From Firmicutes bacterium HGW-Firmicutes-7 (lineage in GTDB: Bacteria > Bacillota > Clostridia > Lachnospirales > Vallitaleaceae), in the NCBI GenBank assembly GCA_002841375.1, contig PGZO01000006.1, positions 124,001 through 188,000 on the forward strand: DNA of 64,000 nt. Reading direction: 5' to 3'. How positions within the stretch are numbered: the stretch's first letter is position 1; each line of letters starts with the position of its first letter. This document shows positions 9,814 through 18,955 of this stretch, piece after piece. The position numbers and the translations under genes are program-made. Under the pieces are notes generated by a model, which worked only from the letters and a program-made list of their open reading frames with translations, made no database searches and had not been told where the DNA came from.

Positions 9814-11484
9814 TTAAAGTGCTTCATCTTTAACATAATAAGCGATGTTTAAAGCATGGTCTGATATTCGTTCAAGATTGCTAATTGTATCTAAGAAAAC
9901 AACACCCGTGGCAGAATCACATAAGTTACCAGCAAGTCTTCGAATATGCTTTTCTCTTAATTCTTCTTCTAAAGAATCAACAAGCTCTTCATTTTGTTCA
10001 ACTTTCTTCACTAAGTCTGCATTATCTGTTCTTCTAGCTTCAATGGCATACTCAACAGTATCGATGGTCCTTTGAGAAATTTCTTGAATTTCTTTGTTCG
10101 CAGACTCTGACATTGTTAAATCATTATCCAAGTAATATTTCGCTAATTCAGCAATATTTTCTGCATGATCACTAATCCGCTCAATATCATTTACTGTATA
10201 AAACAGATTTGTGATTATTAAGTGCTGATGTTCATTAAGGGCTACATTGCTGATTTTAACCAAATAATCTGTAATCAATTTATCTAACTTGTTTATATCC
10301 TTCTCAAGTTTGAATACTTTTCCAGATTTTTCTTCATTCTTTTCCATTAGTGATTCCATAGCAAGCTTTGTATTTAAAATTGCTAATTCACCCATATGAA
10401 CAACCTCTTTAATTGCATTTTCAACAGCAAAGCTTGGCGTCTCTAAAATACGTTCATCTAGATGACGTAGTGCAATAGCACCTTCGCTTTCTTCTAACAC
10501 ATCAATACCTTTTACAATTTTACCTGATAATGCTACTAATTTATCTGCAAATCCAAACAGAAGTATCGTATTGGAAATATTAAATACCGTGTGGAATATA
10601 CTAATTTGCGTAGCTGATACTATTCTGCTTCCTATTTCTACATTGATAAAATAGAAGAATACAACACAGACAATTGCAAAAACCACTGTACCGATAACAT
10701 TAAAGAGTAAATGGATGACCGCTGCTCTCTTTGCAGTTTTATTGGCACCAATACTTGATAATAATGCCGTAACACAGGTACCGATATTTTGCCCTAATAT
10801 GATATAAACAGCTGCATTCCATGGCAATAGTCCTTGAATAGCAATCATTTGCAAAATACCAACCGATGCAGAACTACTTTGAATAAGTGCTGTAACAACT
10901 GCTCCTGCCAACACGCCTAGTATCGGATTGCTTCCTAATACTCTAAAAGCATCTTGAAATGCTTTTAACCCTCTAAAAGGAGCAATGGAATCGCTCATCA
11001 TTTCAAGTCCAATAAATAATAGTCCAAAACCAATAATAATTTCTGCTAACTGCTTCTTATTTTTATTTTTCGTAAGGAACATCAACATTACACCAATACC
11101 AATTGCTAGTGGTGCAATCTTCGCTGGTTTAAACACACCAAACCATTCGGAGCTTGATACTATCCAGGACGTTACTGTTGTCCCAATATTTGCACCCATA
11201 ATAACCCCAACTGCTTGAGATAAGTTTAAAAGTCCTGCATTTACAAAACCTACAACCATAACCGTACACGCAGAGCTACTTTGAATAATTGCAGTTACAG
11301 CTGCTCCCACAAAAACACCTAATACTCTATTGTTTGTTAGAACCCCTAACAGATTTTTCATTTTATTTCCAGCTGACTTTTGCAAGCCCTCTGCCATGAT
11401 ATTCATACCATAAACGAACATTCCGAAACCACCAATAAACATAAACCCAACAAATAGTAAGTCGAGGGTTGAATAACCTTCCAT
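9814..11484 (-). CDS. Na+/phosphate cotransporter family protein with PhoU-like domain
   Basis: 556 residues. The N-terminal half has two inverted Na_Pi_cotrans repeats, each carrying the QSSSA signature (VTAIIQSSSACTV and VTALIQSSSASVG), within about eight membrane segments (residues 8-330). The C-terminal 210 residues form a helical PhoU-like domain with the typical NDIERISDHAENIAE and SNLERISDHALNIA repeats. Members move phosphate with sodium (NptA/YjbB type); many bacterial members may export phosphate or act in phosphate signalling, so direction is not certain. AGGAGG lies 10 bases before the ATG. It is monocistronic, with a promoter at 11543-11571 and a terminator at 9763-9796. Confidence 0.9.
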   Translation of the reverse strand: MEGYSTLDLLFVGFMFIGGFGMFVYGMNIMAEGLQKSAGNKMKNLLGVLTNNRVLGVFVGAAVTAIIQSSSACTVMVVGFVNAGLLNLSQAVGVIMGANIGTTVTSWIVSSSEWFGVFKPAKIAPLAIGIGVMLMFLTKNKNKKQLAEIIIGFGLLFIGLEMMSDSIAPFRGLKAFQDAFRVLGSNPILGVLAGAVVTALIQSSSASVGILQMIAIQGLLPWNAAVYIILGQNIGTCVTALLSSIGANKTAKRAAVIHLLFNVIGTVVFAIVCVVFFYFINVEIGSRIVSATQISIFHTVFNISNTILLFGFADKLVALSGKIVKGIDVLEESEGAIALRHLDERILETPSFAVENAIKEVVHMGELAILNTKLAMESLMEKNEEKSGKVFKLEKDINKLDKLITDYLVKISNVALNEHQHLIITNLFYTVNDIERISDHAENIAELAKYYLDNDLTMSESANKEIQEISQRTIDTVEYAIEARRTDNADLVKKVEQNEELVDSLEEELREKHIRRLAGNLCDSATGVVFLDTISNLERISDHALNIAYYVKDEAL

Positions 11485-11542
11485 AAAGTACTACCTCCTA
11501 AAGATGTTAATTCGATATTAATTTTATGTAAACGACATTCCT

Positions 11543-11571
11543 ATATTAACATAAATTCTATATTTGTCCAA
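11543..11571 (-). promoter_or_regulatory. Likely promoter of the Na/Pi cotransporter gene
   Basis: On the minus strand TTGGAC (11571-11566), a 17-base spacer and TAATAT (11548-11543), with TG before the -10. The -35 is imperfect. It sits in the divergent gap to the PHP gene. Confidence 0.45.
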
Positions 11572-11668
11572 GTAAAAAAATAAATTATAAATTAAATAGT
11601 TTTCCTCTATTTCTAAATATGATAAAATGGATTACATAATTAATTATAAAGAGAGAGAGGTAGCCTCT

Positions 11669-12472
11669 ATGATCATAAACGACTTTCATGTACATAGTTC
11701 TTTTTCTGGTGACTGTCATGTAAAAATGGAAGAAATGATTGAGTACGCCATTAATAAGAAACTTGAAAATTTATGTTTTACTGAGCATCATGATCAAGAT
11801 TTAGCTGATTCTGACATTTCATTTTTATTAAACTTTCAAGCTTATTATGACACTTTTCAAAAATTAAAAGATAAATATTCAGATAAAATCAATCTATTGC
11901 TAGGAATTGAGTTAGGTATTCAACCACAATTATATTCTGAATTATCGAAAATAACAAGGAATCACCCTTATGACTTCATCCTTTGCTCCAGCCATGTTTC
12001 GAATGGTATTGATCCTTATAATTTAGAATATTTTCATGGTAAAACTAAAGAAGTGGCCTACACCCAATACTTTGAAACAATACTAGAATGCGCAAAAAAC
12101 TATACTGATTACGATGTTTATGGCCATTTAGACTATGTTATTAGATACTATCCACATGGAGACAAACACTATAAATATCAAGATTACCAAGATATTCTAG
12201 ATGAAATTTTATCAACAATAATTAATGCCGGTAAAGGCATCGAAATCAATACCGCCGGTTTTAAATATAATCTGGGGGATTCACACCCCTCTACTGAAGT
12301 CATAAAACGTTACAGAGAACTTGGCGGAGAGATTATAACCGTAGGTTCCGATGCCCATCAACCCCACCAGCTATGTAATTACTTCGACCTAGCCAATAAC
12401 ATATTATTGGCCTCAGGCTTTAAATATTATTCAATCTTTAAACAAAGAAAACCTGAATTCATTAAACTATAA
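11669..12472 (+). CDS. PHP-domain phosphatase, histidinol-phosphatase (HisJ) family
   Basis: The start is set at the ATG at 11669 (MIINDFHVHSSFSGD), since GAGAGAGG lies 8 bases upstream and family similarity begins here; an in-frame ATG at 11627 adds 14 unlikely residues. The 267-residue protein shows the four PHP metal-binding motifs: DFHVHSSFSGD, CFTEHHD, CSSHVS with VYGHLDYVIRY, and GSDAHQ. Length and motifs fit HisJ-type histidinol phosphatase, which dephosphorylates histidinol phosphate in histidine synthesis. No other his gene is near, so another phosphoester substrate is possible. An extended -10 (TGATAAAAT, 11620-11628) precedes it. Confidence 0.8.
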   Translation: MIINDFHVHSSFSGDCHVKMEEMIEYAINKKLENLCFTEHHDQDLADSDISFLLNFQAYYDTFQKLKDKYSDKINLLLGIELGIQPQLYSELSKITRNHPYDFILCSSHVSNGIDPYNLEYFHGKTKEVAYTQYFETILECAKNYTDYDVYGHLDYVIRYYPHGDKHYKYQDYQDILDEILSTIINAGKGIEINTAGFKYNLGDSHPSTEVIKRYRELGGEIITVGSDAHQPHQLCNYFDLANNILLASGFKYYSIFKQRKPEFIKL

Positions 12473-12477
12473 CATGC

Positions 12478-12530
12478 TACGCTTAATTAGCTGTCCGTCT
12501 AATAAATAATATTATTAAGCGTACAGCTAA
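12478..12530 (+). other. Interleaved inverted repeats after the PHP gene
   Basis: Two perfect inverted repeats are interleaved as A-B-A'-B'. TACGCTTAAT (12478-12487) pairs with ATTAAGCGTA (12514-12523), and TTAGCTGT (12487-12494) pairs with ACAGCTAA (12523-12530). The arms abut, so both stems probably cannot form together and the RNA would have two alternative folds. It begins 6 bases past the stop of the PHP gene and may act as its terminator, although the following T-run is weak. Confidence 0.6.
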
Positions 12531-12613
12531 ATTAATTTTGTACAAATTTGGTTTGTTGATTCGCCCTTACATTTACTTTATAGAACTGTTCTATATTATG
12601 TATTGTACGCAAT

Positions 12614-12644
12614 AAAAGAGATATTCATCTAGAATATCCCTTTC
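12614..12644 (-). terminator. Terminator of the isc-mnmA operon
   Basis: GATATTC/GAATATC stem (12620-12626/12632-12638) with outer AAAG/CTTT pairs, about 20 bases after the mnmA stop; the minus strand continues CTCTTTTATT. It may also stop plus-strand transcripts from the PHP gene. Confidence 0.6.
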
Positions 12645-12664
12645 TGCGTATTTTAATCAACAAT

Positions 12665-13753
12665 CTATATCGTTTCTCTAATGATCGTCCCACCACCAAC
12701 AACCAAGTCTCCATCATAAAACACGATAGCTTGTCCCGGTGTTACAGCTCTTTGAGGCTGTTCAAAAATACATTCAATTGTATCCTCATCCATCATCTTT
12801 ATTGTACATTTTCCCGGTTGATGGCTATATCTGATTTTCGCCTCGAGTTCAACTTCACCTTCAATGCCTTCAATAGACATAAAATTCAATTTATTTGCTA
12901 TTAGTCTATTTGTAAAGACATCCTCATTATCTCCAATGACGACTTCATTGGTTTCTGGCTTAATTTCTACTACAAAGCCCGGCTTTCCTAAGGATAATCC
13001 CAACCCTTTTCTTTGACCAATAGTATAATGAATAATGCCCTTATGCCTACCAATAACCTTGCCTTCAGTTGAAATAAAATTTCCTGGTTCAAACTGACTT
13101 CCAGTATACTCTTCTAAAAACCTTCCATAATTATTATCAGGAATAAAGCAGATCTCTTGACTATCCGGCTTATTTGCAATACGTAAATTAATTTTTTCAG
13201 CTATTACTCTGACTTCATCCTTTGTATAGGCACCAACTGGCATCAAAGTTCTTTTAAGCTGATCTTGCGTTAAATTATATAGCGCATAGGTTTGATCCTT
13301 CGCAAGTGTAGCAGACTTCTTTAAAGCAAATCTACCGTTATCAAGCTTAACAATTTGAGCATAATGACCCGTAGCAATATAATCTGCTCCTATACTTAAG
13401 CTTCTTTGTAGTAAGGACTCCCATTTAACATACCGATTACATGCTATACATGGATTTGGTGTTCGTCCTTTAATGTATTCATCAACAAAATAATCAATGA
13501 CGTGGGCTGAAAATTCTTTTTTAAAATTCATAACATAGTATGGAATATTAAGTGCATTTGCAACGCGTCTAGCATCATCAACAGCAGTTAAACCACAACA
13601 GCCACCATTTTCTTCAACTGCCTCTTGGTCCTCATCTTGCCAAATTTGCATTGTCACGCCAATAACGTCATAACCTTCTTCCTTTAATAGATATGCTGCA
13701 ACAGAAGAATCAACGCCACCTGACATGCCAACTACAACTGTATTTTCATTCAT
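12665..13753 (-). CDS. mnmA: tRNA-specific 2-thiouridylase MnmA
   Basis: A 362-residue PP-loop enzyme that adenylates and thiolates U34 of Lys, Glu and Gln tRNAs. SGGVDSS near residue 10 is the ATP pyrophosphatase loop. The two catalytic cysteines are in [12 protein letters not shown] and in [16 protein letters not shown] and the C-terminal beta-barrel ([12 protein letters not shown]) are typical. It is the last gene of the iscR-iscS-iscU-mnmA unit, 9 bases behind iscU, so the cysteine desulfurase next to it is its likely sulfur donor. The ribosome site AGGGTGA is modest. Confidence 0.96.
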   Translation of the reverse strand: MNENTVVVGMSGGVDSSVAAYLLKEEGYDVIGVTMQIWQDEDQEAVEENGGCCGLTAVDDARRVANALNIPYYVMNFKKEFSAHVIDYFVDEYIKGRTPNPCIACNRYVKWESLLQRSLSIGADYIATGHYAQIVKLDNGRFALKKSATLAKDQTYALYNLTQDQLKRTLMPVGAYTKDEVRVIAEKINLRIANKPDSQEICFIPDNNYGRFLEEYTGSQFEPGNFISTEGKVIGRHKGIIHYTIGQRKGLGLSLGKPGFVVEIKPETNEVVIGDNEDVFTNRLIANKLNFMSIEGIEGEVELEAKIRYSHQPGKCTIKMMDEDTIECIFEQPQRAVTPGQAIVFYDGDLVVGGGTIIRETI

Positions 13754-13762
13754 TTCTTCACC

Positions 13763-14200
13763 CTATTCTTCTTCATCATCAAGCTCATGGTCATGATCTT
13801 CTTCTTTTGGCTCTTTGAGGCCTTCAATTACAATGCCGTTCTTTTTTGCATAATCCCAAAGTGCCGCTTGTAATGCTTCTTCTGCTAACAAAGAACAATG
13901 AACTTTAACTTTTGGCAAACCGTCTAATGCTTCCATAACAGCCTTATTCGTTACATGCAATGCTTCTTGAACCGTCTTACCTTTAACTAGTTCAGTTGCC
14001 ATACTGCTTGTTGCAATAGCTGCCCCACAACCAAATGTTTTAAATTTAACATCTTCCACTATACCTTTTTCTATTTTCAAATAAATACGCATTATATCGC
14101 CACATTTTGCATTACCAACCGTACCTACGCCGTCTGCATTTTCAATTTCACCCATATTTCTTGGATTTGAAAAGTGATCCATTACCTTTTCAGTATACAT
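13763..14200 (-). CDS. iscU: Fe-S cluster assembly scaffold IscU/NifU-like
   Basis: 145 residues with the three scaffold cysteines: GNAKCGD, FGCGAAIATSS and VHCSLLAEEAL. It begins MYTEKVMDHFSNPRNMGEIE, the standard NifU-N start. Unlike enterobacterial IscU it carries an acidic tail (DHDHELDDEEE), as often found in clostridial members. It receives sulfur from the desulfurase encoded 42 bases upstream and builds clusters for apoproteins. GAGGTG lies 7 bases before the ATG. It is also often annotated nifU. Confidence 0.93.
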   Translation of the reverse strand: MYTEKVMDHFSNPRNMGEIENADGVGTVGNAKCGDIMRIYLKIEKGIVEDVKFKTFGCGAAIATSSMATELVKGKTVQEALHVTNKAVMEALDGLPKVKVHCSLLAEEALQAALWDYAKKNGIVIEGLKEPKEEDHDHELDDEEE

Positions 14201-14242
14201 AATAACACCTCTTATTATTTTTTTTGATTTAAAAGTTAATAA

Positions 14243-15427
14243 TTATCTTTGCTTTTCCAGAAAATCATCGTACAATGGCGACATTTCCCTTAATCTAATG
14301 ACAATTCCTTGCAAAATTTCAATCAAGTAATCCACTTCCTCAAGGGTACTCTTTTCTCCGAAGGTAATTCTTAGAGAACCATGGGCTATCTCATGTGGCA
14401 ATCCTATAGCAAGTAGCACATGAGATGGATCTAAAGATCCTGAAGTACAGGCGGAACCACTAGATGCACTAACACCTTTCAGGTCTAACATGATGAGTAG
14501 CGCCTCACCTTCAATAAATTGAAAGCTAAAATTTACATTGTTAGGTAATCTATTAACCTTATGCCCATTTAATCTTGAATATGGAATTTTATCTAATACT
14601 TGTCCAATTAAGTAATCTCGTAATTTAGCTTGTCGTATGCTTTCTTCTTCCATATGATTGGTTGCTAACTCAATTGCTTTACCAAGGCCAACGATACCTG
14701 GAACATTTTCTGTCCCAGCTCTTCGTCCCTTTTCTTGAGCTCCACCATGCATAAAGGCTTTCAATTTAACACCTTTTTTTACATATAAAGCTCCAGTACC
14801 TTTAGGTCCATATAATTTATGCCCACTCATTGATAGTAGATCTATATTCATAGCATGAACATCAATTGGAAGGTGTCCAACGGCTTGAACTGCATCTGTA
14901 TGAAAAATTACGCCTTTTTCTTTCGCAATTTTCCCAATCGCTTCAACGTCTTGTACAGTACCAATCTCATTATTCGCAAACATTATAGTGATTAGAATAG
15001 TCGTATCCTTAATTGCACTTCTCAGTTGATCTAAGTTAATAAGTCCATCACTATCTACAGGTAAATACGTAATTTCATAACCGTTTTTGGCTAAATATTC
15101 ACATGTATGAAGTACTGCATGGTGCTCTATAGAAGTAGTGATAATATGATTACCCTTTGCTTTATAACTCTCTGCAATACCCTTAATAGCCCAATTATCG
15201 GCTTCAGTTCCACCACTTGTGAAAAATATTTCCTTTTCATCTGCTCCAATAGCTTTTGCTACCTGATCTCTAGCAACATCTATTGCATTTTTGTTGCTAA
15301 CTGCAAAATTATAAATGCTTGAAGGATTACCAAAGCTCTGCGTAAAATAGGGCAGCATTTCATCAAGTACTTCTTTTTTTGTTGATGTCGTAGCTGCATG
15401 ATCAAAATAAATTATCGTTTTATCCAT
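14243..15427 (-). CDS. iscS: Cysteine desulfurase IscS/NifS
   Basis: 394 residues, fold-type I PLP enzyme taking sulfur from cysteine. YFDHAATT starts the protein; the PLP lysine is in SMSGHKLYGPKG; the sulfur-accepting cysteine is in SSGSACTSGSLDPSHVL, near residue 324; TEADNWAI and HTDAVQAVG are also typical. It lies 42 bases after iscR and before iscU. AAGGAGG is 11 bases before the ATG. It supplies sulfur to both the scaffold and MnmA encoded in the same operon. Confidence 0.95.
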   Translation of the reverse strand: MDKTIIYFDHAATTSTKKEVLDEMLPYFTQSFGNPSSIYNFAVSNKNAIDVARDQVAKAIGADEKEIFFTSGGTEADNWAIKGIAESYKAKGNHIITTSIEHHAVLHTCEYLAKNGYEITYLPVDSDGLINLDQLRSAIKDTTILITIMFANNEIGTVQDVEAIGKIAKEKGVIFHTDAVQAVGHLPIDVHAMNIDLLSMSGHKLYGPKGTGALYVKKGVKLKAFMHGGAQEKGRRAGTENVPGIVGLGKAIELATNHMEEESIRQAKLRDYLIGQVLDKIPYSRLNGHKVNRLPNNVNFSFQFIEGEALLIMLDLKGVSASSGSACTSGSLDPSHVLLAIGLPHEIAHGSLRITFGEKSTLEEVDYLIEILQGIVIRLREMSPLYDDFLEKQR

Positions 15428-15469
15428 TGGAACGTCAACCTCCTTGGTGTTTTACTATGTTTTAATTGT

Positions 15470-15910
15470 TTATTTAGAAGGATTACAAGCATCAATACGT
15501 TCCTGTTCCTGTACCAAATCCTCTAAAGTGATGTTATCCACCACATCGTTAATACTGTCACTAATTCTTTTCCATACATACTTTGTTACACAAAGTTCTG
15601 ATTCGCTACATTGCACTTCATCATTAACTGTAATGCAATCTACAGGATTCAAATCTCCTTCTAATGCTCTAAGAATATCACCAACGGAGATATTAACCGT
15701 CTCTACATTTAAAGAGTAACCACCTTGTGCACCTCTACAACTTTTTACAAAACCGTTTTTTTTAAGAATTGCTATAATCTGTTCTAAATAGTTTTCAGAA
15801 ATATTCTGCCTTTCTGAAATATTTTTAATCGATATTTGGCTATCTTTAGCATTAATTGCTAAATCTATCATTGCTCTTAGCCCATATCTACCTTTTGTTG
15901 AAAGTTTCAT
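15470..15910 (-). CDS. iscR: Rrf2-family regulator IscR
   Basis: 146 residues. The N-terminal winged helix (MKLSTKGRYGLRAMIDLA, then ISENYLEQIIAILKKNG) is typical of Rrf2 proteins. Three cysteines (VDCITVNDEVQC and ESELC) are spaced as in the Fe-S-binding IscR loop, so it should sense cluster status. It is the first gene of the isc operon, and a 17-base dyad lies just upstream at 15935-15951, consistent with autoregulation. GAGGTGAG precedes the ATG at about 11 bases. Confidence 0.92.
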   Translation of the reverse strand: MKLSTKGRYGLRAMIDLAINAKDSQISIKNISERQNISENYLEQIIAILKKNGFVKSCRGAQGGYSLNVETVNISVGDILRALEGDLNPVDCITVNDEVQCSESELCVTKYVWKRISDSINDVVDNITLEDLVQEQERIDACNPSK

Positions 15911-15933
15911 ATACCAATTCTCACCTCTTTAAT

Positions 15934-15989
15934 TCCTACTAAAAGAGTAGGATTTATTTCAGCTTATCATTTTTTTTTTATGTTGTCAA
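15934..15989 (-). promoter_or_regulatory. isc operon promoter and IscR-type operator
   Basis: CCTACT-AAAAG-AGTAGG (15935-15951) is a perfect dyad, with one further T-A pair outside, sitting around the expected transcript start. Upstream on the minus strand TTGACA (15989-15984) and GATAAG (15968-15963, 15-base spacer) could be the -35 and -10; the spacer is short and includes a run of ten A. The dyad is clear; the promoter hexamers are tentative. Confidence 0.6.
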
Positions 15990-16012
15990 TACTTTTAATC
16001 CAAGAATTTTCC

Positions 16013-16055
16013 TAAAAAAACCCCTTATTGATACCAATATGGATCAATAAAGGGT
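16013..16055 (-). terminator. Terminator of the BlaI-M56 operon
   Basis: On the minus strand CCCTTTATTGAT pairs with ATCAATAAGGGG around a CCATATTGGT centre, then a run of seven T, about 20 bases past the M56 gene stop. A strong terminator. Confidence 0.88.
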
Positions 16056-16075
16056 GATTGGTCGTCACTGATTTC

Positions 16076-18418
16076 TCACCTATCTAATAGAAGAGTGCCT
16101 GTATCCTTACGCATTAATTGTGGATTTTTAATTTCAAATTCCCCATTTTCAAATACAATATCTCCTTCAAATGTAAGATCATCTAGATACTGGGGACTTG
16201 CAAATTCATCAAAAACAACAGCAAGTGGAAGGTTGATTTTCAAATCATTTGAAATATCAAACTCCACAATATCTTTATAAACGATATTATTAAAGGTAAG
16301 TTTCTGATATTCTGTTGGAAGAACATACGTATAGCTGTTGTTGTCAATTTTCAATAAAATACTGTTTTCCTTTTTATTATAACGAAAGGAAAGTATATTC
16401 TTCACTTGCGCAAGATAATCATTGAACTGATAGTCCGTATAGCCAGTTGTTCCATTCTCCTTTAAAATATGCAGCTCATAAATTGATACGCCTGTTCCCG
16501 AATCCACATTTAACACACAAATAATTTCATCATTTCCATCATGATCTATGTCATATTTTCTAAGAGCGGGCAGAATAAATCTTGGTGTTGTATAGATCCA
16601 ATTGAAAATTTGAATGCGCTCTCCATATTTGAGCACGACACCTTTAGGCTTTATGCCATATAAATAAATATCCTCTTGTGGAAGCTCCGCTATCAATGGA
16701 TATTTTGTTTCCTCGTACCGGTCATATGTCATGATTAATTTCTCAGTTAAATCCGTAATGCTTATTTTTTGGGCTAGAAAATCCTCTACATTCTCTGTTC
16801 TGATGTCAATTTGATTACCAGAGTTATTGTTAATTAATATAATATAATGAGGTTTTTCCTTCTTACTACCTCCGCCCACAAATACATTGAACTCATTATC
16901 AATTTTATAGTACATAATATAAAGCCCACTTCCGATATTTTCTCCATTATAAGGCTCAAAGTCTTCCCATGTAAGGGCTTCACCTTTTATAGAAAGCTCC
17001 TGTACATCCACAAGTGATAAATTGTTTTTTATTTTAGTCTGATTGGTTGTTTGGTCTTTTATATTCGGATTTATTAACTTGTTAAATTCTTCTGCATTTT
17101 CCGCAAACGATCTAATGTCTTTGCCCTTTTGCTGGTTTGCCCATTCTCTCGTGTATTGTATTTCATAACTTTTTTCACGATCTTCAAATCTGAATTCTAT
17201 ATGCTCAACATTCCCAATTAGCGAAAACAAGATAAGCGCATTAAGGGTATATTTTTCTTGTAGAGATTCATTCGTATATTGGGTACTCACCTTGCCGTTA
17301 TTTTTCATATTAACAATGATTCCATATGGTTGGTTGTTCGTCATAAGCTCAAACGAATCAAATTCAAACCCTAACGGAAATTCTAGAAGAGAAATAATAC
17401 CGCCAACTTTAGAATTATCTCCAACATATTCCGTCTTGAATTCTAAAAATTTTTCTGTCATTGTTTGTTCTTTTGCAACATATTTGGGATTACTAATTAA
17501 TCCAATCCCCATTACGATTATTACAACAGCACTGATAAGCACTGCCCAAAATGAAGGCTTTTTATAATTAAGTACATTTTTAATTCTAGATTTTGTATCA
17601 TGCTCGCCAAATGCAAGTGGTGAAATCAATCTACTTTGTTTAACTGAAAAAGATAGTAGTGTATTTGAGTAATCTACTTTAGTTTCTTCACCTAATGTTT
17701 TTAGCACTTTTTCATCACAAGACATTTCCATATCCCTATTCATAAGTCTAAAGCTAATCCACATAAATGGATTAAACCAATGAATGATTGTCGCTAGAAA
17801 TGCAAGTGGCTTAATTAGATAGTCGAATCTTTTTATGTGGACCTTCTCATGAAGCAGGATATACTCACTTTCATTCTTTGAAATGCCACATGGCAAATAA
17901 ATTTTAGGTTTTATAAATCCCATTACAAAAGGCGATGTAATACGATCAGTTTCATAAATATTCTCCTGAACCATTGTTGAAGTTCTGAGCTTTAATTTTA
18001 ATTGAAAATATAAAAACAGGCTATATACAATCAGTATAATAATACCTAAAATCCAAATACTGGCGCCAACCTCGGTAATGATCTCCATAGGATTTAAGGT
18101 TGCTGTATCATTAATTGGAAGCGCTGAATTTTGATACGCACTACTAACCGGATTATCCATTAACGTATTAACACTGTCTATTACAAGTTTTTGTTCATTA
18201 ATGATATTTTGTGAAATAACGTCCGCTCTTCTAGGCAATATACTTAACACACTTTCGAAAGAAAATGGGATGACCATACGAAATAGTACAATCGCCCAAA
18301 GTGCATAAGAAAAAACTTTTGGCGTTTTCTTAAGAAAAAGGCGAATAATCACCACAAAAAATGCAACAACACTTGCTGTTAAGCTCATATAGAGAACATC
18401 AATAAACAATTCTGTCAT
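16076..18418 (-). CDS. M56-family membrane metalloprotease (BlaR1/MecR1-like)
   Basis: 780 residues. Four membrane segments in the first 310 residues flank a cytoplasmic zincin with HEKVH (near residue 189, HExxH form) and a downstream DMEMSCDEKVL segment carrying the third ligand. This is the M56 architecture: the protease is activated by an external signal and relieves BlaI repression. The outer C-terminal part (residues 320-780) is not a penicillin-binding sensor as in BlaR1; no SxxK/SxN/KTG set is seen. It resembles the longer, poorly known sensor regions of clostridial M56 proteins, with a DIDHDGNDEIICVL stretch like an integrin-type calcium repeat. Its start overlaps the blaI stop by 4 bases (ATGA). 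Confidence 0.88.
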   Translation of the reverse strand: MTELFIDVLYMSLTASVVAFFVVIIRLFLKKTPKVFSYALWAIVLFRMVIPFSFESVLSILPRRADVISQNIINEQKLVIDSVNTLMDNPVSSAYQNSALPINDTATLNPMEIITEVGASIWILGIIILIVYSLFLYFQLKLKLRTSTMVQENIYETDRITSPFVMGFIKPKIYLPCGISKNESEYILLHEKVHIKRFDYLIKPLAFLATIIHWFNPFMWISFRLMNRDMEMSCDEKVLKTLGEETKVDYSNTLLSFSVKQSRLISPLAFGEHDTKSRIKNVLNYKKPSFWAVLISAVVIIVMGIGLISNPKYVAKEQTMTEKFLEFKTEYVGDNSKVGGIISLLEFPLGFEFDSFELMTNNQPYGIIVNMKNNGKVSTQYTNESLQEKYTLNALILFSLIGNVEHIEFRFEDREKSYEIQYTREWANQQKGKDIRSFAENAEEFNKLINPNIKDQTTNQTKIKNNLSLVDVQELSIKGEALTWEDFEPYNGENIGSGLYIMYYKIDNEFNVFVGGGSKKEKPHYIILINNNSGNQIDIRTENVEDFLAQKISITDLTEKLIMTYDRYEETKYPLIAELPQEDIYLYGIKPKGVVLKYGERIQIFNWIYTTPRFILPALRKYDIDHDGNDEIICVLNVDSGTGVSIYELHILKENGTTGYTDYQFNDYLAQVKNILSFRYNKKENSILLKIDNNSYTYVLPTEYQKLTFNNIVYKDIVEFDISNDLKINLPLAVVFDEFASPQYLDDLTFEGDIVFENGEFEIKNPQLMRKDTGTLLLDR

Positions 18419-18774
18419 TTTGTTGCCTCCTCGATCATTCTTCGTAGCTCCTCGGCGTCTTTTTGAGTTAATTTTTTATCCTTTAAAAATGAAGCAAAAA
18501 ATGCAGGTAACGAACCATCAAAGGCTTTCTCAAGTAGTGTTTCACTCTCATGTTTTTGCACATCTTCCTTTTTCAAAAGGCTACATACTGTGGCATTTTC
18601 GTTTTCGAGCACACCACGTTCTACAAGCTTACGTATCATATTATATGTTGTAGATTTTTTCCAACCGAGCTTTTCAAAACATATTTTAGATAGCGTTGTT
18701 GAGTTTACGGGCTCTGTATCCCAAATAATGCACATAAATTTATATTCCGCATCAAATAACTTAAATTTTTCCAT
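18415..18774 (-). CDS. blaI: BlaI/MecI/CopY-family repressor
   Basis: 119 residues with the winged helix of the penicillinase repressor family: LFDAEYKFMCIIWD, KSTTYNMIRKLVERGVLE, then a helical dimerisation tail. It pairs with the M56 protease gene, which it overlaps by 4 bases. GGGAG lies about 10 bases upstream of the ATG. Two matching dyads cover the promoter, consistent with self-repression until the protease cleaves it. The target need not be beta-lactamase; no such gene is in the window. Confidence 0.9.
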   Translation of the reverse strand: MEKFKLFDAEYKFMCIIWDTEPVNSTTLSKICFEKLGWKKSTTYNMIRKLVERGVLENENATVCSLLKKEDVQKHESETLLEKAFDGSLPAFFASFLKDKKLTQKDAEELRRMIEEATK

Positions 18775-18795
18775 ATCATTTCGTCTCCCTTATGG

Positions 18796-18849
18796 GTTCG
18801 TTATAACAAACCTTGTAAGTAGTTTATCACAACAAACCTCTTTTGTAAA
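18796..18849 (-). promoter_or_regulatory. blaI-M56 promoter with two operators
   Basis: On the minus strand TTTACA (18849-18844), a 17-base spacer and TAAACT (18826-18821) form the promoter. Two related dyads lie here: GTTTGTTGTGATAAAC (18837-18822), over the -10, and GTTTGTTATAACGAAC (18811-18796), just past the start. Their centres are 26 bp apart. This suits a BlaI-type dimer bound to each. Confidence 0.75.
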
Positions 18850-18955
18850 GAGATTATTGTAACATCTTTGAGTTGATTTTCTACCTTTCTATTGACTCTA
18901 GCGATGCAACAAAGGCGTCAAAGGATACTCGCCCTCCGCATTCGCTACGAGCTCG

